Shown here: in pieces, positions 62,872-64,000 of the stretch
Numbering within the stretch: position 1 is the stretch's first letter
Layout: every line of letters begins with the position of its first letter
Assembly: GCF_004343035.1 (NCBI RefSeq)
Contig: NZ_SMCQ01000004.1
Location: 1-64,000, forward strand
Source of the DNA: Longibaculum muris
GTDB lineage: Bacteria > Bacillota_I > Bacilli_A > Erysipelotrichales > Coprobacillaceae
Direction: 5' to 3'
DNA: 64,000 nucleotides
Translations under genes and position numbers: made by a program
Notes under the pieces: generated by a model
Databases searched by the model: none
What the model was told of the DNA's origin: nothing
The model's input: only the letters and a program-made list of their open reading frames with translations

Positions 62872-63204
62872 CTATCTCCTCACTTTCTCACATTTCAGTT
62901 TCAGGCATTTCTTCTTGTAGTTCATGTGGTCAACAGACACGATATTATATAAAGAGCCTTCAAAAAGAACTCTGTGCTTTGTAATATCCAGGTCTGCGAG
63001 TGCCCTGCAGTATCTGACCGTAAATGAAATATCGGAATCATCAACGATAAGACCTGCCACACTCTTTTCAGAACCACCCTCGCCACTTACGGTTGCAAAG
63101 CAGGTGTGATAGTCAGTCCAGGTATTCTTATGATTGCCGATGGCATCTACAACAGTTTCATTCTTCTGTACCGTAATCTTCACATTCAAAAGTGCAATAT
63201 CCAT
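62872..63204 (-). CDS. Head-tail adaptor protein
   Basis: 110 residues, beta-rich, matching the Phage_H_T_join family: an opening DIALLNVKITVQKNETVVD, a central FATVSGEGGSE and the end HRVLFEGSLYNIVSVD. It bridges the connector and the tail. Its start overlaps the previous stop (TGATG). Confidence 0.87.
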   Translation of the reverse strand: MDIALLNVKITVQKNETVVDAIGNHKNTWTDYHTCFATVSGEGGSEKSVAGLIVDDSDISFTVRYCRALADLDITKHRVLFEGSLYNIVSVDHMNYKKKCLKLKCEKVRR

Positions 63205-63476
63205 CAGAACACACTCCTTCTTACACCTTCAAGCAGGGAGCGAAGGGAAATGGTCAGCTGATGATGATCTGCATCTTCTCTGTGTTCATACAGATAGGCA
63301 ACTGCGTACATGACAGCAATCTTGGATGATGGAATCGCACCCAGTTCATCCACGGATAACCTTGCTATATCTGCACAGAGATTCTGCCCGGTTGTGATGA
63401 AACTTTCGATAAGCGTATCATCGTCATCAAAGTCCACTCGAAGGTAACCCTTCATCTCATCAAGATTTACAATCAT
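63204..63476 (-). CDS. Head-tail connector protein (gp6-like)
   Basis: 90 residues, helical, with MKGYLRVDFDDDDTLIESFI and VMYAVAYLYEHREDA, typical of the phage gp6-like connector that sits below the portal. The start at 63476 follows AGGTGGTGATAG; the frame is open 4 codons further. It lies directly after a nested inverted repeat. Confidence 0.88.
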   Translation of the reverse strand: MIVNLDEMKGYLRVDFDDDDTLIESFITTGQNLCADIARLSVDELGAIPSSKIAVMYAVAYLYEHREDADHHQLTISLRSLLEGVRRSVF

Positions 63477-63490
63477 ATCTATCACCACCT

Positions 63491-63606
63491 AATAATCAGT
63501 GACACGTTATGACTGGCATTCCCTATATCTATATATAGGCTTTATTTTTTTATCCCTATAGAAAAGGATAGTAAATAGCCGTCATAGGGTGTCACACTTA
63601 ATTATT
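63491..63606. repeat. Nested inverted repeat between capsid and connector genes
   Basis: 116 bases with arms that pair in four blocks: 63491-63496 with 63601-63606 (6 bp), 63499-63505 with 63589-63595 (7 bp), 63508-63513 with 63581-63586 (6 bp), and 63515-63517 with 63578-63580 (3 bp). Inside lie two hairpins, 63522-63539 (7-bp stem) and 63551-63570 (5-bp stem). No T-run follows either hairpin on the coding strand, so it is not a plain terminator. It may be a structured RNA or a small inserted element. Confidence 0.7.
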
Positions 63607-63607
63607 C

Positions 63608-64000
63608 TTAACCCTTAGTAGTTGCAGTTTCTTCCTTAAGCTTTAAGATCTGTACTGCTTCAGGAAGGATAAGCTTACCATCGACTCTTTCCTTGGCTAC
63701 ATAACCAACCATGCCGTTACCAGCGAAAAGTTCACGAAGTTCTGCAAAAGAACGAGAACCACGGTCACCGATGTTGTAGTAGCTGTAATCACCGAATGCA
63801 ATCGCATTTGTAGGTGCAAAAGCAGAAGTGTGAACAGCATAGCCAAGCACTCTGTCAGGTTCTCCCTCTTTGTAGGAAGGCTGCCAGATGTAGGCACCAT
63901 TGTTGTCCTTAAGCTTTCTGATAGAAGCAAGTGTTGCATCATTCATGATGAAAGATGCGTTCTTACGATAAGGTCTCTTAAGACCATATACCAAATCGAT
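63608..64000 (-). CDS. Major capsid protein (HK97 fold), C-terminal part
   Basis: The last 130 or so residues of a HK97-type capsid protein; the 5' part lies beyond the right edge. Visible: NDATLASIRKLKDNNGAYIW, a Gly-rich GYAVHTSAF strand, AIAFGDYSYYNIGDRG and the end with KLILPEAVQILKLKE, all typical of the A-domain and E-loop-distal region. The stop is two bases after the inverted repeat. Confidence 0.88.
   Translation of the reverse strand: MDLVYGLKRPYRKNASFIMNDATLASIRKLKDNNGAYIWQPSYKEGEPDRVLGYAVHTSAFAPTNAIAFGDYSYYNIGDRGSRSFAELRELFAGNGMVGYVAKERVDGKLILPEAVQILKLKEETATTKG

Noticed and set aside
1-64000. CRISPR array or insertion sequence
   Set aside because: No regularly spaced repeats and no transposase gene with terminal repeats were found on either strand.

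Overview
The window is a stretch of low-GC Firmicutes chromosome (roughly 1-37,900) followed by a margin of restriction-like genes (about 37,900-41,300) and then the left part of a siphovirus-type prophage that runs off the right edge (about 41,370-64,000). The host is a spore former: it carries gerE, gerM and the spoVFA-spoVFB-dapA dipicolinate operon. It is very AT-rich. The gene order and protein style suggest a gut Erysipelotrichia (Coprobacillus/Thomasclavelia-like) rather than Bacillus or Clostridium proper; this placement is inference. The prophage is visibly richer in G+C than the chromosome and uses different codons, which marks it as foreign.

Chromosomal layout. 1-1,000 is an AT-rich spacer with terminators at both ends. 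1,033-5,925 is a nucleoside ABC importer operon (BMP lipoprotein, ATPase, two permeases). 6,040-12,785 holds ftsK, an RNase J-like protein with damaged metal ligands, and the dipicolinate operon. 12,878-17,489 holds a membrane protein, undecaprenol/diacylglycerol kinase, tRNA-Arg(UCU), a calcium P-type ATPase and a phosphodiesterase. 17,527-26,601 is a block known from other Firmicutes (gerM, murI, gerE, uvrC, mutS2, cvpA, rnhC), here with a VanY-like protein that has lost its zinc ligands and an RNase HIII that has lost two catalytic aspartates. 26,692-37,748 holds dCMP deaminase, rluD, lspA, two hemolysin III paralogues, a DUF1836 regulator, a membrane MutS-like ATPase, a GNAT enzyme, uppP and an HD-GYP protein with a degenerate GGDEF domain.

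Prophage margin and prophage. Between the chromosome and the phage recombinases lie a PD-(D/E)XK nuclease-like gene and an XRE regulator next to a DUF262-DUF1524 (GmrSD-like) gene, which look like a small anti-phage islet. The prophage genes are all on the minus strand. Reading in the direction of transcription (right to left) they are: major capsid (cut by the window edge), head-tail connector genes, tail tube, tail chaperone with a -1 frameshift, tape measure, distal tail, tail lysin, fibre proteins, holin, endolysin and a strong terminator. Then come five early genes (DUF2800 nuclease, DUF2815, a family A DNA polymerase and small proteins), a SHOCT-like protein and three serine-recombinase genes. 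Early genes downstream of lysis and next to the recombinases are unusual.

The strongest unexplained signals are: (i) a leader element present three times in the prophage (45,261-45,305; 49,857-49,900; 49,941-49,979) with two conserved blocks exactly 13 nt apart, one copy folding over a Shine-Dalgarno; (ii) a 116-bp nested inverted repeat between the capsid and connector genes; and (iii) three intact reading frames (RNase J-like, RNase HIII-like, VanY-like) that have all lost catalytic residues. All calls come from reading the sequence and from memory of protein families; no search was run.
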